From positions 819,467 through 883,466 of the forward strand of contig NZ_BSTC01000001.1 in NCBI RefSeq assembly GCF_030269305.1: a DNA stretch of 64,000 nucleotides, given 5' to 3'. The notes under the pieces were generated by a model that was not told the origin of the DNA, made no database searches, and worked only from the letters and a program-made list of their open reading frames with translations. Position numbers and translations under genes: made by a program. The stretch comes from Kineosporia sp. NBRC 101731 (lineage in GTDB: Bacteria; Actinomycetota; Actinomycetes; Actinomycetales; Kineosporiaceae). Of the stretch, positions 17,799 to 27,806 are shown in pieces (positions within the stretch are counted from its first letter, which is position 1; each line of letters opens with the position of its first letter).

Positions 17799-19352
17799 TC
17801 AGACCGTGAAACCCCGCTGCCGGCGGAACACCTTGCGGGCCATGAAGAGGGTCTGCACGACGGTGAAGATGTAGAGCGCCGGCCAGCCCAGCGACAGGAT
17901 CGCGGCCTGCACCCCGATCGACTGCTGGCTCCAGGCGAGGATCAGCAGGCCGAACACCGCCGCGAAGACCACCAGCGGGAAGATGTACGCCGCGCCCCGG
18001 CCCTTCTCGGCCGCCGCCTGAGCCGCCCAGTTGTCCTTCTCCACCCGGGCGAAGAACTGCGTCCAGGCGGAGAGGAAGTGGCCGATCCGGATCCACATGT
18101 AGGCCTCGGCCGGCAGGAGGAAGCAGAACAGGTAGTCCGAGGCCGACTTGTCGTGCATGGCCATGGCCAGACGCAGGTTCAGGGCGATCGCGATCACCGG
18201 CGGGAGCAGCCAGATCGGGTTGAACACGAAGGCATGGATCGACAGCGCCGCCGCCAGCAGCAGGAAGAAGGCCATCCGGCTGACGATGTTGGAGACCATC
18301 GAGAAGTTCTCGAACCAGCGCAGCCGCAGGTTCGGGTGCAGCGGCTGACCCTTGGTGTCACCCCGCTGGCCCGGCCACATCAGGTCGATGGCGCCGTAGT
18401 TCCACTTCACCTGCTGACCGTGCAGCGCTCGCAGGTTCTCCATCGCGCCGACGTAGGCCCGGGCCCGGGCGCTGATCTTGGTGCTGAAGCCGGCGTCGCG
18501 GATCTGCAGGCTGAGTTTGGAGTCCTCGACCTCGGAGTCCCGCACCCAGGGAGTGTTCTGGTGGTCGCGGAGCATCACGGTCTGCAGGGCCTGCATCGAG
18601 AAGATGCTGAACTGGCCACCGAGCACGGCCATGTTGCGGCCCCGCAGCAGGTTGTCCATGTTGAACCCGGCGAACTGGGCGCGCTGCCCGGCCACCAGGA
18701 ACTTGGCCATGCCGCCCTCGATCTTGCTCTTGTCGATCGAGTAGATGGCCGAGATGCCGCCGATCCGGGGGTCGTCGACGATCTCCTTCTCCAGCCACTC
18801 CACCGCCTGGCGGTGGGCCGTGGTGTCGCCGTCGACACCCAGCAGGTAGTCGTAGCCACGGGCCAGGCGGAAGCCGAAGTTCAGCGCCCCGACCTTCTTG
18901 TCCGGGTTCACGCCCATGTCGTGCACGTGGATCGTGGTCTCGTAGGTCTGGCCCTTGACCGTGCGGCGGTGCCGGCCGACGTAGCGGTTCGCGATCTCGA
19001 CGGTGTCGTCGTCGGTGTTGTTGACGACCACGTGGATGACGTCGGGCAGGCGGGTCTGCGACAGCAGCGACTCCAGCACGTCGGCGATGCTGTCCTGCTC
19101 GTTGTACGCCGGGATGACGCAGGCGATCCGGGCGTGGCGGATGATCTCCAGATCGGCGGTGCCGCTCTCCGGCGACGTGGTCTGGGCCGGCAGGTGCAGG
19201 GCCCGGGCCGCGGCCTGCTGGCCGGCATCGAGCATGCGCTGGTGGAAGGGCCGGGTGTCCGGCAGCTGCGGGTTGCGGCGCACCGGCACCTGGGTGACGA
19301 CGTGCACCTCGCCGGGCTCACGGGCGATGAGGATCTCGTTGTTGCTGCTCAC
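17799..19352 (-). CDS. Membrane family-2 glycosyltransferase, processive type
   Basis: A 517-residue GT2 enzyme. The cytoplasmic domain has VIPAYNEQDSI (~83-93), GVDGDTT (DxD), a DSEVEDSKL acid/base region and QQVKW as the Q(Q/R)xRW polymer-binding motif. Several membrane helices follow (~340-510), as in cellulose, chitin or hyaluronan synthases. It therefore probably polymerises an extracellular beta-linked polysaccharide and exports it. GTG 19352 overlaps the lipoprotein stop by three bases (GTGA), so the two are translated together. The sugar is unknown. Confidence 0.88.
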   Translation of the reverse strand: MSSNNEILIAREPGEVHVVTQVPVRRNPQLPDTRPFHQRMLDAGQQAAARALHLPAQTTSPESGTADLEIIRHARIACVIPAYNEQDSIADVLESLLSQTRLPDVIHVVVNNTDDDTVEIANRYVGRHRRTVKGQTYETTIHVHDMGVNPDKKVGALNFGFRLARGYDYLLGVDGDTTAHRQAVEWLEKEIVDDPRIGGISAIYSIDKSKIEGGMAKFLVAGQRAQFAGFNMDNLLRGRNMAVLGGQFSIFSMQALQTVMLRDHQNTPWVRDSEVEDSKLSLQIRDAGFSTKISARARAYVGAMENLRALHGQQVKWNYGAIDLMWPGQRGDTKGQPLHPNLRLRWFENFSMVSNIVSRMAFFLLLAAALSIHAFVFNPIWLLPPVIAIALNLRLAMAMHDKSASDYLFCFLLPAEAYMWIRIGHFLSAWTQFFARVEKDNWAAQAAAEKGRGAAYIFPLVVFAAVFGLLILAWSQQSIGVQAAILSLGWPALYIFTVVQTLFMARKVFRRQRGFTV

Positions 19353-20089
19353 TGGGAAGCTCCTTCGCTGGCGGCCTCGCTGCTTGAACTCACGTTCAGC
19401 GCGACGGTGTCCAGAACGGTCTGGCGGTAGAAGGCACCCGAGCCGGGCTCGGTCTCGACGAGTAGGTCGAAGCGGACGTCGATGGTCCGGTCGGCCGTGT
19501 CGGTAGCGGTGGGGATCGCCAGCGCGGAGGTGTACGAGTACGGCGGGGTCAGCACGAACTCGCCCTGGTCGTCGGCCAGCGACACATTGCTGCCGTCGCT
19601 GTGCTCCAGGGTGGCGGCGAACCGGGTCACCTTGACCGCGTGCAGGCTGTCGGCGCCCTTGAGCTCGGCCGAGAGGTGCACGCTGGTGTCGCTGTCGTCG
19701 GTCCAGTAGTTGACGACCAATGAGTGGTCGCCGACCGCCTGAGTGTGCTTCGCCGATCCGTCAGCCAGCTCGCCTCCGGCGAAGGGGTTTACGGACGCGG
19801 TGGTCGCCGTCGCCGTCGGGCTCGGGGTGGCCGTGGCGTGCGGCGTGGGGACGACGCTGCGAGCGGCCGGTGTCTTCGCCGTGAGCGAGGGACTCATGGA
19901 GGCCCACTCGGTGGAGCAGCCGGACAGGAACACCGGGAGGGCGAGGAACGACGCCACGAGGGCGACGCGCTGACGCCGGTTCTTGCCGAGGCGACCGGGG
20001 ACACGGCCGTTGCTCTGCGTAGGACTGTGATGGCGTGGCGTCTGGGACGGACGCCCACCGTGGGACATGGTGGTACTCGGTCTGGACAT
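19349..20089 (-). CDS. Putative lipoprotein coupled to glycosyltransferase
   Basis: A 246-residue protein with a long basic N terminus, a hydrophobic segment and a lipobox, LSGC (about residues 57-60), so probably a surface lipoprotein. The next ~40 residues are Ala/Thr/Pro linker, followed by one beta-rich domain (~100-230) with many Thr, Val and Asp. I recognise no family. Overlap with the GT2 gene argues that it acts with polymer synthesis or export. ATG 20089 is used; the frame stays open further upstream but without a better start. Confidence 0.75.
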   Translation of the reverse strand: MSRPSTTMSHGGRPSQTPRHHSPTQSNGRVPGRLGKNRRQRVALVASFLALPVFLSGCSTEWASMSPSLTAKTPAARSVVPTPHATATPSPTATATTASVNPFAGGELADGSAKHTQAVGDHSLVVNYWTDDSDTSVHLSAELKGADSLHAVKVTRFAATLEHSDGSNVSLADDQGEFVLTPPYSYTSALAIPTATDTADRTIDVRFDLLVETEPGSGAFYRQTVLDTVALNVSSSSEAASEGASQ

Positions 20090-20447
20090 GAAACCCCATT
20101 GCGTGACGATGGGTGGTGACTTCTCGTCGGCTCTTCGTCGAGGCCGCCGTTTCCGTCGCTCTGTGTCATCACAAGTTGGCCACACCGGCTGGCGATTACG
20201 GAAGGTAGTCGTTGGGCTTGCAGGCGATCGGCTCACTCCCCGTCACGAATCCGATAACGAAATCACGCTGCGTATATATTCGGCGCATGTCACACCGCCG
20301 GAGTGGCCGCTATGGGGGGTTCGGGAGCTTCGTCCTCGATTTAAACGACACATGTAGGACTAACGTCTGTTGTGCCCGCGCCTGGACGTCTCACCGGAAA
20401 TGGCGACGCCCGACCGACGCGGCGACATCTCGTGGAAGAGGTCAGTC

Positions 20448-21473
20448 ATGAAAGCCGTGCAGTACCGCACGATCGGCAAGGGCCCTGAGGTCGTGGAGAT
20501 CGACAAGCCGGTCGCCGGGCCGGGACAGGTCCTGCTGAAGATCACCGCGGCCGGCCTGTGTCACTCGGACGAGCTGGTCATGTCCGTGCCGGATGCGATG
20601 GGTTACGAACTGCCGATGACGCTGGGCCACGAGCCGGCCGGCATCGTCGAGGAGCTGGGCGCCGGCGCGACCGGTATCGAGGTCGGCACACCGGTCATCG
20701 TGTACGGCTGCTGGGGTTGTGGCGTCTGCGAAATGTGCGCCGCTGGAAAGGAAAACCTCTGCCTGAAGGGCATGACCTCGCCCGGTCTGGGCTCCGACGG
20801 CGCGATGGCCGAGTACATGGTCGTCGACACGCCGCGCCACCTGGTGCCGATCGGTGACCTCGACCCGGTGCGCGCCGCATCCCTCACCGACGCCGCCCTG
20901 ACGCCCTACCAGGCCATCCTTTCCGTGCTGCCGAAGCTCAAGGGCGGCTCGACCGCGGTCGTGCTCGGCGTCGGCGGTCTCGGCCACGTGGCCGTGCAGC
21001 TGCTGCGTGAGCTCACGGGCACCCGGATCATCGCGATGGACGTCGCCCCCGAGAAGCTAGAGCTCGCGAAAGAGTGCGGTGCGCAAGAGGTTCTGCCGTC
21101 CGGCCCGGAGGCTGCGGCGGAGGTGAAGAAGATGACCGGGGGCCGTGGCGCCGAGGTCATCTTCGACTTCGTCGGCATCGACAAGACCAGCGAACTGGCC
21201 CTGGCCTGTGCCGGTTACGAGTCGCACATCGTCATCGTCGGTGCCGGTGGCGGCGGTGTGAAGATCGGCTTCCTCAGCGCCCCGTACAACATCAACGTCT
21301 CGACCTCGCTGTGGGGCGGCCGGGCCGAACTGGCCCAGCTCGTCGGCATGGCCCAGCGTAACCAGATCCACATCAAGACACGTACTTTCAGCCTGGACGA
21401 GGTGCCGAAGGCCTACGAGCTCCTGCACGAGGGGCAGATCGTCGGCCGGGCGGTCGGCGTCCCCTCCCGGTAG
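20448..21473 (+). CDS. Zinc-dependent alcohol dehydrogenase
   Basis: A 341-residue MDR-family dehydrogenase. Catalytic zinc ligands are C38 (GLCHSDE) and H61-E62 (GHEPAG); the structural zinc lobe is C91, C94, C97 and C105. GVGGLGHVAV (~176-185) is the NAD(P) fold. It oxidises an alcohol to the aldehyde or the reverse. ATG 20448 follows GAAGAGG at 20435-20441. Upstream 20240-20370 is AT-rich with TATATATT near 20272 as a likely -10. The convergent neighbour is pta, so a link to acetyl-CoA/acetaldehyde metabolism is possible but not shown. Confidence 0.92.
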   Translation: MKAVQYRTIGKGPEVVEIDKPVAGPGQVLLKITAAGLCHSDELVMSVPDAMGYELPMTLGHEPAGIVEELGAGATGIEVGTPVIVYGCWGCGVCEMCAAGKENLCLKGMTSPGLGSDGAMAEYMVVDTPRHLVPIGDLDPVRAASLTDAALTPYQAILSVLPKLKGGSTAVVLGVGGLGHVAVQLLRELTGTRIIAMDVAPEKLELAKECGAQEVLPSGPEAAAEVKKMTGGRGAEVIFDFVGIDKTSELALACAGYESHIVIVGAGGGGVKIGFLSAPYNINVSTSLWGGRAELAQLVGMAQRNQIHIKTRTFSLDEVPKAYELLHEGQIVGRAVGVPSR

Positions 21474-21496
21474 CGAGGGCAGGGGCCCTCAAACCT

Positions 21497-21568
21497 GGTC
21501 ATGATCAGGCAAAGTGTCCCCAGTCGTGGCAGTTCCGGAGCTCCGGGGACACCTTGCCTGATCACGGA
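21497..21568. repeat. Palindromic element between adh and pta
   Basis: TGATCAGGCAAAGTGTCCCC on the left pairs with the complementary GGGGACACCTTGCCTGATCA on the right with one mismatch. The loop contains CCGGAGCTCCGG. It resembles the GTGATCATGCAAA elements, with CAGG in place of CATG. Sitting between convergent gene ends, it could serve as a bidirectional terminator. Confidence 0.85.
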
Positions 21569-21573
21569 GGTTT

Positions 21574-23652
21574 TTAGTTGCGCTGGCCGGCCTGGATCGC
21601 GGTCAGGGCGATCGTGTAGATGATGTCGTCGACCAGGGCGCCGCGGGACAGGTCGTTGACCGGCTTGGCCAGGCCCTGCAGCATCGGGCCGACACTGATG
21701 ACGTCGGCGCTGCGCTGAACCGCCTTGTACGTGGTGTTTCCGGTGTTCAGGTCGGGGAACACGAACACCGTGGCCCGGCCCGCGACCGGGCTGTCGGGCG
21801 CCTTGCTCTTCGCCACCGAGGCGATGGCGGCCGCGTCGTACTGCAGCGGTCCGTCGGCGAGCAGTTCCGGAGCGCGCTCGTGCACGATCCTCGTCGCCTC
21901 GGTCACCGCGGCCACGTCGGTGCCGGAGCCCGAGCTGCCGGTGCTGAAGCTGATCATCGCCACACGCGGTTCGATGCCGAAAGCCTCGGCTGAACGCGCA
22001 CTCTGGATCGCGATGTCGGCCAGCTGCGACGGCGTCGGGTTCGGGTTCACCGCGCAGTCACCGTAGATGACGACCTCGTCGGGCAGACACATGAAGAACA
22101 CCGACGAGACCAGCTCGGCCCCCGGTGCCGTACCGAGCAACTGCAGGGCCGGGCGCACCGTGGCGGCGGTGGTGTGCACGGCGCCCGCGACCAGGCCGTC
22201 CACCTCGTCCAGCCGCAGCATCATCGTGCCCAGCGTGATCGGGTCGGTGAGCTCGTCCGTGGCCCGCTCGGGCGTCATGCCCTTGTGCCGGCGGGCCTCG
22301 ACCAGCTTGTCGACGTAACGGTCGGCCACCCGCCGGGGATCGATGATCTCCAGGCCCTCGGGCAGCTTCAGGCCGAGCCCCTCGGCCTGGGCGCGCACCT
22401 CGTCCTCCGGCGCCAGCAGCACACACTGGGCGATGCCCCGCTGGTGACAGGCCACGGCCGCGCGCAGAGTGCGGGGCTCACTGCCCTCCGGCAGCACGAT
22501 GCGCTTGGACACGGCCCGGGCCCGGGTGGTCAGCCGGTGCCGGAACGCCGGCGGGCTGACCCGGGTCAGATGGGTCGCTGTCGGAAGCTCGGCCAGCCAG
22601 TCCGGATCGAGCGATGCGGCCACGCTCGAGGCCGCCATCCGGGCCCGCTCCTCGTCGTCGTAAGGAATCTCCGGATCGAAAGAGTTGAGCGTCAGAGCGG
22701 TTTCGTAGCTGTACTCGTCGGTGAGAAGGATCGGCAGGCCGGTTGCGGCGGCCGGCTGGCACAGTGCCCAGACCCGCGGGTCCGGCTCGATCCCGACCGT
22801 GAGCAGCAGACCGGCCAGCCGCACCCCGTTCATGGCGGCCAGGCAGACCCCGAGGATGACGTCGACGCGGTCGCCGGGCACGACCACCAGCCGACCCTCC
22901 CGCAGGAGAGGCAGCATGCCCTGCACCGACTGTGCGGCAATGATGACGTCCTTGACCCGGCGGTCCTCGTCACCCTCGCTGAGCACCTTCACGTCGAGCG
23001 CGGCGACCAGATCCTTGGTGCGCGGCCAGCTCAGTGATTCCTTCGCCGGAACCGCCCCGGCCAGGCGAACCCCGACCTCGGCGAGCGCATGATGCAGCTG
23101 CGCCTTCTGCTCCGGCGACCGGCCGGTGACCTTGTTGACGATGCCGCCGATCACCCGGTCGTGCTCGCCACCGCGATATGTCTGCGCCGTGATGGACATC
23201 GACTCGGCCGTGCGGTCCACATCGCCGTCCACATCGGCCGCACTGACCAGCACCACGTCCGCGTCGAACGCCTTGGCCAGCGCCAGGTTGACCCGGCCGG
23301 AGTAGACACCGCCGGGACCGCTCGCCAGACCTTCCACGATCACCACGTCGTGGGCCGAGACGATCGGCTCGGCCGTCTCGACCGCCTGCTGCATGAGGGT
23401 GTCGAGGCTGTTCTCACTCAGCAGCCGCTCGGCCTCCTTGGCCGGGATCGGCTCCGGAGGCTCGAGCGCGGAGATCAGCCGGATCAGCGACGTCGACGTG
23501 TCGGCCACGTCGGTGCGCGCCCGGAACTGGGCCAGTGGTTTGAAGAAACCGACGTTCACCCCACGTTGCTGCAACGCGGCGACGACGCCGAGGCAGGTTG
23601 TCGTGAGGCCGGAACCGTGTCCGGTGGGAACCATCAGCAGGGTGCGGGTCAT
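21574..23652 (-). CDS. pta: Phosphate acetyltransferase, long form
   Basis: A 692-residue long-type Pta catalysing acetyl-CoA + Pi to acetyl phosphate + CoA. Three parts: an N-terminal P-loop-like domain (PTGHGSGLTTT at 8-18), a middle DRTGG regulatory domain (~220-340) and the C-terminal catalytic transferase (~370-690) with SSVFFMCLPDE, NPNPTPSQLADIAIQSA and FPDLNTGNTTYKAVQRSA. ATG 23652 follows GGAG by six bases. No ackA follows within the window on this strand; downstream lies the palindromic element at 21497-21568. Confidence 0.95.
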   Translation of the reverse strand: MTRTLLMVPTGHGSGLTTTCLGVVAALQQRGVNVGFFKPLAQFRARTDVADTSTSLIRLISALEPPEPIPAKEAERLLSENSLDTLMQQAVETAEPIVSAHDVVIVEGLASGPGGVYSGRVNLALAKAFDADVVLVSAADVDGDVDRTAESMSITAQTYRGGEHDRVIGGIVNKVTGRSPEQKAQLHHALAEVGVRLAGAVPAKESLSWPRTKDLVAALDVKVLSEGDEDRRVKDVIIAAQSVQGMLPLLREGRLVVVPGDRVDVILGVCLAAMNGVRLAGLLLTVGIEPDPRVWALCQPAAATGLPILLTDEYSYETALTLNSFDPEIPYDDEERARMAASSVAASLDPDWLAELPTATHLTRVSPPAFRHRLTTRARAVSKRIVLPEGSEPRTLRAAVACHQRGIAQCVLLAPEDEVRAQAEGLGLKLPEGLEIIDPRRVADRYVDKLVEARRHKGMTPERATDELTDPITLGTMMLRLDEVDGLVAGAVHTTAATVRPALQLLGTAPGAELVSSVFFMCLPDEVVIYGDCAVNPNPTPSQLADIAIQSARSAEAFGIEPRVAMISFSTGSSGSGTDVAAVTEATRIVHERAPELLADGPLQYDAAAIASVAKSKAPDSPVAGRATVFVFPDLNTGNTTYKAVQRSADVISVGPMLQGLAKPVNDLSRGALVDDIIYTIALTAIQAGQRN

Positions 23653-23875
23653 CGAGCACTCCAATTACAGGACGGCGCACTGCTCGCGACCAGCCTGCCT
23701 CGTGGGTGACCAGCCTGCCCCGTGAAGAGCATCCTCGCCCTTCGTGGAGTGAACGAACAGATGTCTGGACAGGACGTTACCCAGGGGAAGGAAGTCCCGG
23801 ATCGCCCGGGCCCAGTGTCCGGGCATCGGGTTTCGTGATGATCCGCACGGGCGTGGCGTTCGCCTCACCCCGTTC

Positions 23876-25759
23876 CTACGAGGAGAGCGTTTCCAGCACC
23901 TGCTCGCCGTACTTCTCCAGCTTCGCCTGACCCACGCCGTCCACCGTGCCGAGCTGCTGCAGGCTCGTGGGCACCAGCGTGGCGATCTGCCGCAACGTCT
24001 TGTCGTGGAAGATCACATACGCGGGCAGCCCCTGCTCCTTCGCCACCCCCGCCCGCCAGGCCCGCAGTTTCTCGAACACCACCGTCGCCTCGGGCGTCAG
24101 ATCGATGGCCGGGCTCGCCTTGCTGCCCGACGACCGGCCCGAACCCGACGACCGCGACGGCTTCTCCGGCTCGGTGCGCATCATCACCTCACGCTCACGA
24201 CGCAGCACGGACGAGCTGCCGTCGGTCAGCGTGAGCGTGCTGTACTCGCCCTCGACCGCCAGCAGGTTCTTCGCCAGCAGCTGCCGCACCACCCCGCGCC
24301 ACTGCGACTCGCTCAGCTCGGTGCCGATGCCGAACACGCTCAGCTCGTCGTGCCGGAACTTGGTGACCTTCTCGGTCTTCTTGCCGAGCAGGATGTCGAT
24401 GGACTGACCGGCGCCGAACTTCTGGTTGCGCTCGCTCTGCAGCCGGTAGACCGTGCTGAGCAGCTTCTGCGCCGGCACGGTGCCGTCCCAGGTCTGCGGC
24501 GGGGCCAGGCAGGTGTCGCAGTTGCCGCAGGGCTTGGCCTGTTCGCCGAAGTAGTTGAGCAACTGCACGCGACGGCAGTCGACCGTCTCGCAGAGAGCCA
24601 GCATGGCGTCGAGGTGCCCGGACAGCATGCGCCGGTGGGCCAGGTCGCCCTCGGAGGAGTCGATCATGCGGCGCTGCTGCACCACGTCGGCCATGCCGTA
24701 GGCCATCCACGCGGTGGACGGCAGGCCGTCACGACCCGCCCGGCCGGTCTCCTGGTAGTAGCCCTCGATCGACTTGGGCAGGTCGAGGTGCACCACGAAC
24801 CGCACGTCGGGCTTGTCGATACCCATGCCGAACGCCACGGTCGCCACCATCACCAGGCCGTCTTCCCGCAGGAAACGCGACTGGTTCTTCGCGCGCACCC
24901 GCTGGTCCAGACCCGCGTGGTACGGCAGCGCCGGGATGCCGCTGGCACTCAGCGTCTCCGCCGTCTTCTCCACCGAGTTGCGGGAGAGGCAGTAGACGAT
25001 GCCGGCCTCACCGTTGTGCTCGGTGCGCAGCAGGTCGAGCAACTGCTTGGTCGGGGAGTTCTTTGGCACGATCCGGTACTGGATGTTGGGCCGGTCGAAG
25101 CTGGCGACGAAGTGCTTGGCCCCGGTCAGGTTGAGCCGCTGCGCGATCTCCTCATGGGTGCGCGACGTGGCCGTGGCCGTCAGGGCGATGCGCGGCACGG
25201 TGGGCCAGCGCTCGTGCAGCATCGACAGGGCCAGGTAGTCGGGCCGGAAATCGTGACCCCACTGGGCCACACAGTGCGCCTCGTCGATCGCGAACAGAGC
25301 GATGTTGCCCTGCTCCAGTAACCGCATGGTGGACGAGGTGCCACCGCCCAGCGCCTCGGGGGCCAGGTAGAGCAGATCGAGTTCGTCGGCCAGGAAAGCC
25401 TTCTCGACCTCGCGCCGGGTCTCGTAGTCCTGACTGGAGTTGAGGAAACCGGCCCGTACCCCGAGCGCCGTCAGCGCGTCGACCTGATCCTGCATCAGCG
25501 CGATCAGCGGCGAGATCACCACCCCGACGCCCGGCCGCACCAGCGACGGCACCTGGTAGCACAGCGACTTGCCGCCACCGGTCGGCATCAGCACCAGCGC
25601 GTCGCCGCCGCCGATGACCTGATCGACGATCTCCCGCTGGCTACCCCGGAAGGAGTCGTACCCGAACACCCGGTGCAGCACCTCGAGCGCCGGATCCGGA
25701 TCACCGGCCCCGCTGACGGTGATGCCGGGGTCATGGGCAGTCTCGGCGTCCGCAGTCAC
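23876..25759 (-). CDS. recQ: ATP-dependent DNA helicase RecQ
   Basis: A 627-residue RecQ helicase unwinding 3'-tailed and forked DNA in repair and recombination. [13 protein letters not shown] is motif [21 protein letters not shown] is motif II with the aromatic-rich loop, [13 protein letters not shown] and [10 protein letters not shown] are motifs V-VI, and the RecQ-Ct zinc site follows ([19 protein letters not shown]). A C-terminal HRDC domain (~555-627) completes the classical layout. GTG 25759 gives the normal length; an upstream reading would add 64 basic, unconserved residues. It diverges from the DUF1992 gene. Confidence 0.95.
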   Translation of the reverse strand: MTADAETAHDPGITVSGAGDPDPALEVLHRVFGYDSFRGSQREIVDQVIGGGDALVLMPTGGGKSLCYQVPSLVRPGVGVVISPLIALMQDQVDALTALGVRAGFLNSSQDYETRREVEKAFLADELDLLYLAPEALGGGTSSTMRLLEQGNIALFAIDEAHCVAQWGHDFRPDYLALSMLHERWPTVPRIALTATATSRTHEEIAQRLNLTGAKHFVASFDRPNIQYRIVPKNSPTKQLLDLLRTEHNGEAGIVYCLSRNSVEKTAETLSASGIPALPYHAGLDQRVRAKNQSRFLREDGLVMVATVAFGMGIDKPDVRFVVHLDLPKSIEGYYQETGRAGRDGLPSTAWMAYGMADVVQQRRMIDSSEGDLAHRRMLSGHLDAMLALCETVDCRRVQLLNYFGEQAKPCGNCDTCLAPPQTWDGTVPAQKLLSTVYRLQSERNQKFGAGQSIDILLGKKTEKVTKFRHDELSVFGIGTELSESQWRGVVRQLLAKNLLAVEGEYSTLTLTDGSSSVLRREREVMMRTEPEKPSRSSGSGRSSGSKASPAIDLTPEATVVFEKLRAWRAGVAKEQGLPAYVIFHDKTLRQIATLVPTSLQQLGTVDGVGQAKLEKYGEQVLETLSS

Positions 25760-25855
25760 CCGCCCGAGTTTAGAGGCGGCACACGAGCGCCGTCGGCGCC
25801 CTGGGGACAAAGGTGATCTGTGGACAAGGGCGCCGGACCCCGGCCGGTCCGGGAA

Positions 25856-25896
25856 CGGGGAAGATCTGTGCGTTGTGGCCGCACGGATCTTCCCCG
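25856..25896. promoter_or_regulatory. 17-bp inverted repeat in recQ/DUF1992 intergenic region
   Basis: CGGGGAAGATCTGTGCG and CGCACGGATCTTCCCCG pair with one mismatch over a 7-base loop. The site is midway between divergent starts at 25759 and 25978, so it could be an operator or a 5'-leader hairpin. I see no terminator T-run. Confidence 0.6.
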
Positions 25897-25977
25897 TCGA
25901 GCAGCGGCGTCGGACTCGCGGGAAAATGTGGGACCGCGCCGGCGTTGTCACCGGTGGACGAGTGCACAGGGGAGGCC

Positions 25978-26469
25978 ATGACGGAGCGGAAGCCGGCGGG
26001 CATGCGCAGCGAGGACTGGGTCGAGCGGCAGATCCGCGAGGCCCGGGAGCGGGGTGCGTTCGACAACCTGGAGGGCGCGGGCAAGCCCCTGCGCGGTCTG
26101 AACCGCACGTTCACCTCGGAGGAATGGGCCCGGGACTGGGTGCAGCGCTCGGGTGGTGACCTGGAGGCCCTGCTCCCGCCCCTGCTGATCCTGCGCAAGG
26201 AGCGTGCCGCCCTGCTCTCGGCTCTGCCCACCTTCGCGTCGGAGAAGGTCTTGCGCGAGACCGTCGCCGACTTCAACCACCGCCTGCTCGACCAGTACCG
26301 CCGCCCCATGGACGGGCCCCTGATCGCTGTCGGTGTGCTCGACGCCGACGAGACGGTGGAGCAGTGGCGGGCGGCTCGCCCGGAAGAGCCTCAGGAACCT
26401 GAACCCGAATCGCTTCCTGGTCCGGGTCGGTGGCAGCGGATCCGCCGTCTGGTCCGCCGCCGCGGCTGA
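25978..26469 (+). CDS. DUF1992 (DnaJ-homologue C28) domain protein
   Basis: A 163-residue protein. [26 protein letters not shown] (about residues 12-37) is the DUF1992 signature, also found in DNAJC28; the rest is helical, ending in a basic tail. The family's role is unknown; no J domain is present. ATG 25978 follows AGGGGAGG. It stands alone, divergent from recQ. Confidence 0.88.
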   Translation: MTERKPAGMRSEDWVERQIREARERGAFDNLEGAGKPLRGLNRTFTSEEWARDWVQRSGGDLEALLPPLLILRKERAALLSALPTFASEKVLRETVADFNHRLLDQYRRPMDGPLIAVGVLDADETVEQWRAARPEEPQEPEPESLPGPGRWQRIRRLVRRRG

Positions 26470-26515
26470 CCGGCTCGACCCGGCCTGTTCTTCTGGACGA
26501 GTCTTCTGGACGAGC

Positions 26516-26677
26516 TCAGGCGAGGGGGAGCCGGCTGACCCCGGCGTCCACCTCGTCATCGGTCGTGTCGTGATCGTGATTGCGCCAGGCGCCCCGTTCG
26601 CTCGGGCGCGTCGGCCGGGCGGCGTCGTCCGGGCCCATCTCGCTGTCGTCCAGTGCGTCGGGCGGTCCCAGTGACAT
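26516..26677 (-). CDS. Small acidic hypothetical protein, 53 residues
   Basis: An ORF of 53 residues from ATG 26677 (MSLGPPDALDDSEMGPDDAA at its start) to TGA 26516, with GAGGACGAAG just before the start. Composition is Asp-rich with several Pro and His, without hydrophobic segments, so a soluble, possibly disordered protein. Codons are GC-rich in third position like neighbouring genes. It fills the gap between the DUF1992 gene and the exporter operon. No family is recognised. Confidence 0.55.
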   Translation of the reverse strand: MSLGPPDALDDSEMGPDDAARPTRPSERGAWRNHDHDTTDDEVDAGVSRLPLA

Positions 26678-26849
26678 CTTCGTCCTCCATTGCTCCGAGT
26701 CACTTCAGGCTACGCCCGGTAGATAATGGGTGGGCGACGGGCTCCTCGTCCGGGCTACTGTGCGCCCCCGGGGCCACCGATGAGAATCGGCTGTCAGGCC
26801 GGTCCATCTCATGGAAGCAGACGCCACGAACACATGCGGGAGGGGTGCG

Positions 26850-27806
26850 ATGACCGACCTGGCTATTGAAACAGCCGGTCTGGTGAAGACCTTCGGGTCG
26901 ATGCGGGCCGTCGACGGGGTGGATCTGAAGATCCCCGAGGGCGGCGTGTACTCGGTGCTCGGGCCGAACGGGGCGGGGAAGACCACCACCATCCGGATGC
27001 TGGCCACCCTGCTGGTGCCGGACGGTGGCACGGCCACCGTGCTGGGCCACGACGTTGTGCGGGAGGCCGCGCAGGTGCGCGCCCGGGTGGCGATGACCGG
27101 TCAGTTCGCCTCGCTCGACGAAGACCTGACCGGCCTGGAGAACCTGCTCCTGCTCAGCCGGCTGTACGGCTACCCACGCCGGGCGGCGAAGGAGCGGGCC
27201 CACCAGTTGCTGGCTGCCTTCGACCTCGGGGATGCCGCGAACAAGCAGGTCAAGGCCTATTCGGGCGGTATGCGCCGGCGCATTGACATTGCCGGCAGCA
27301 TTGTCGTGCGGCCCGATCTGATGTTCCTCGACGAACCGACCACCGGGCTCGACCCGCGCAGTCGCAACCAGGTCTGGGAGATCGTGCGGGCCCTGGTCGG
27401 GGCGGGCACCACGATCCTGCTCACCACGCAGTACCTGGAGGAGGCCGACCAGCTCGCCGACCGGATCGCGGTCATCGACCACGGCCGGGTCATCGCCGAG
27501 GGCACGAGCGGTCAGCTCAAGGCCTCCGTGGGCACCGGGGCGGTGAAGGTGCGGGTGGCCGATCCGGCCGACCGCGACGAGGTGGCCCGGTTGCTGGGCG
27601 AATCCCTGACCACCGAGCCGGTGCTCGAGTCCGATCCGGCGTCCGTCTCGCTGCGGGTGACAAATCCGGCCGCGGTGGCCGGGGCGCTGCATCGCGTGGG
27701 GGAGCACGGCCTGCTGATCAGCGAGTACTCGCTCGGTCAGCCGAGTCTCGACGAGGTGTTCCTGGCCCTGACCGGCAAGGCGACCGAACAGGAGGTCCCG
27801 GTATGA
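26850..27806 (+). CDS. DrrA-type ABC exporter ATPase
   Basis: A 318-residue ATPase. GPNGAGKTT (38-46) is Walker [13 protein letters not shown] the signature, [10 protein letters not shown] Walker B, and [14 protein letters not shown] the switch region typical of the daunorubicin-resistance DrrA group; a C-terminal regulatory domain (~225-318) follows. It energises drug or lipid export together with the next gene. ATG 26850 follows GGGAGGGG; the upstream in-frame ATG at 26811 has no such site. The four-base overlap with the permease gene shows coupling. Confidence 0.92.
   Translation: MTDLAIETAGLVKTFGSMRAVDGVDLKIPEGGVYSVLGPNGAGKTTTIRMLATLLVPDGGTATVLGHDVVREAAQVRARVAMTGQFASLDEDLTGLENLLLLSRLYGYPRRAAKERAHQLLAAFDLGDAANKQVKAYSGGMRRRIDIAGSIVVRPDLMFLDEPTTGLDPRSRNQVWEIVRALVGAGTTILLTTQYLEEADQLADRIAVIDHGRVIAEGTSGQLKASVGTGAVKVRVADPADRDEVARLLGESLTTEPVLESDPASVSLRVTNPAAVAGALHRVGEHGLLISEYSLGQPSLDEVFLALTGKATEQEVPV

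Noticed and set aside
25759-25951. N-terminal extension of recQ
   Set aside because: Basic, Arg/Ser-rich and upstream of the family's normal start.
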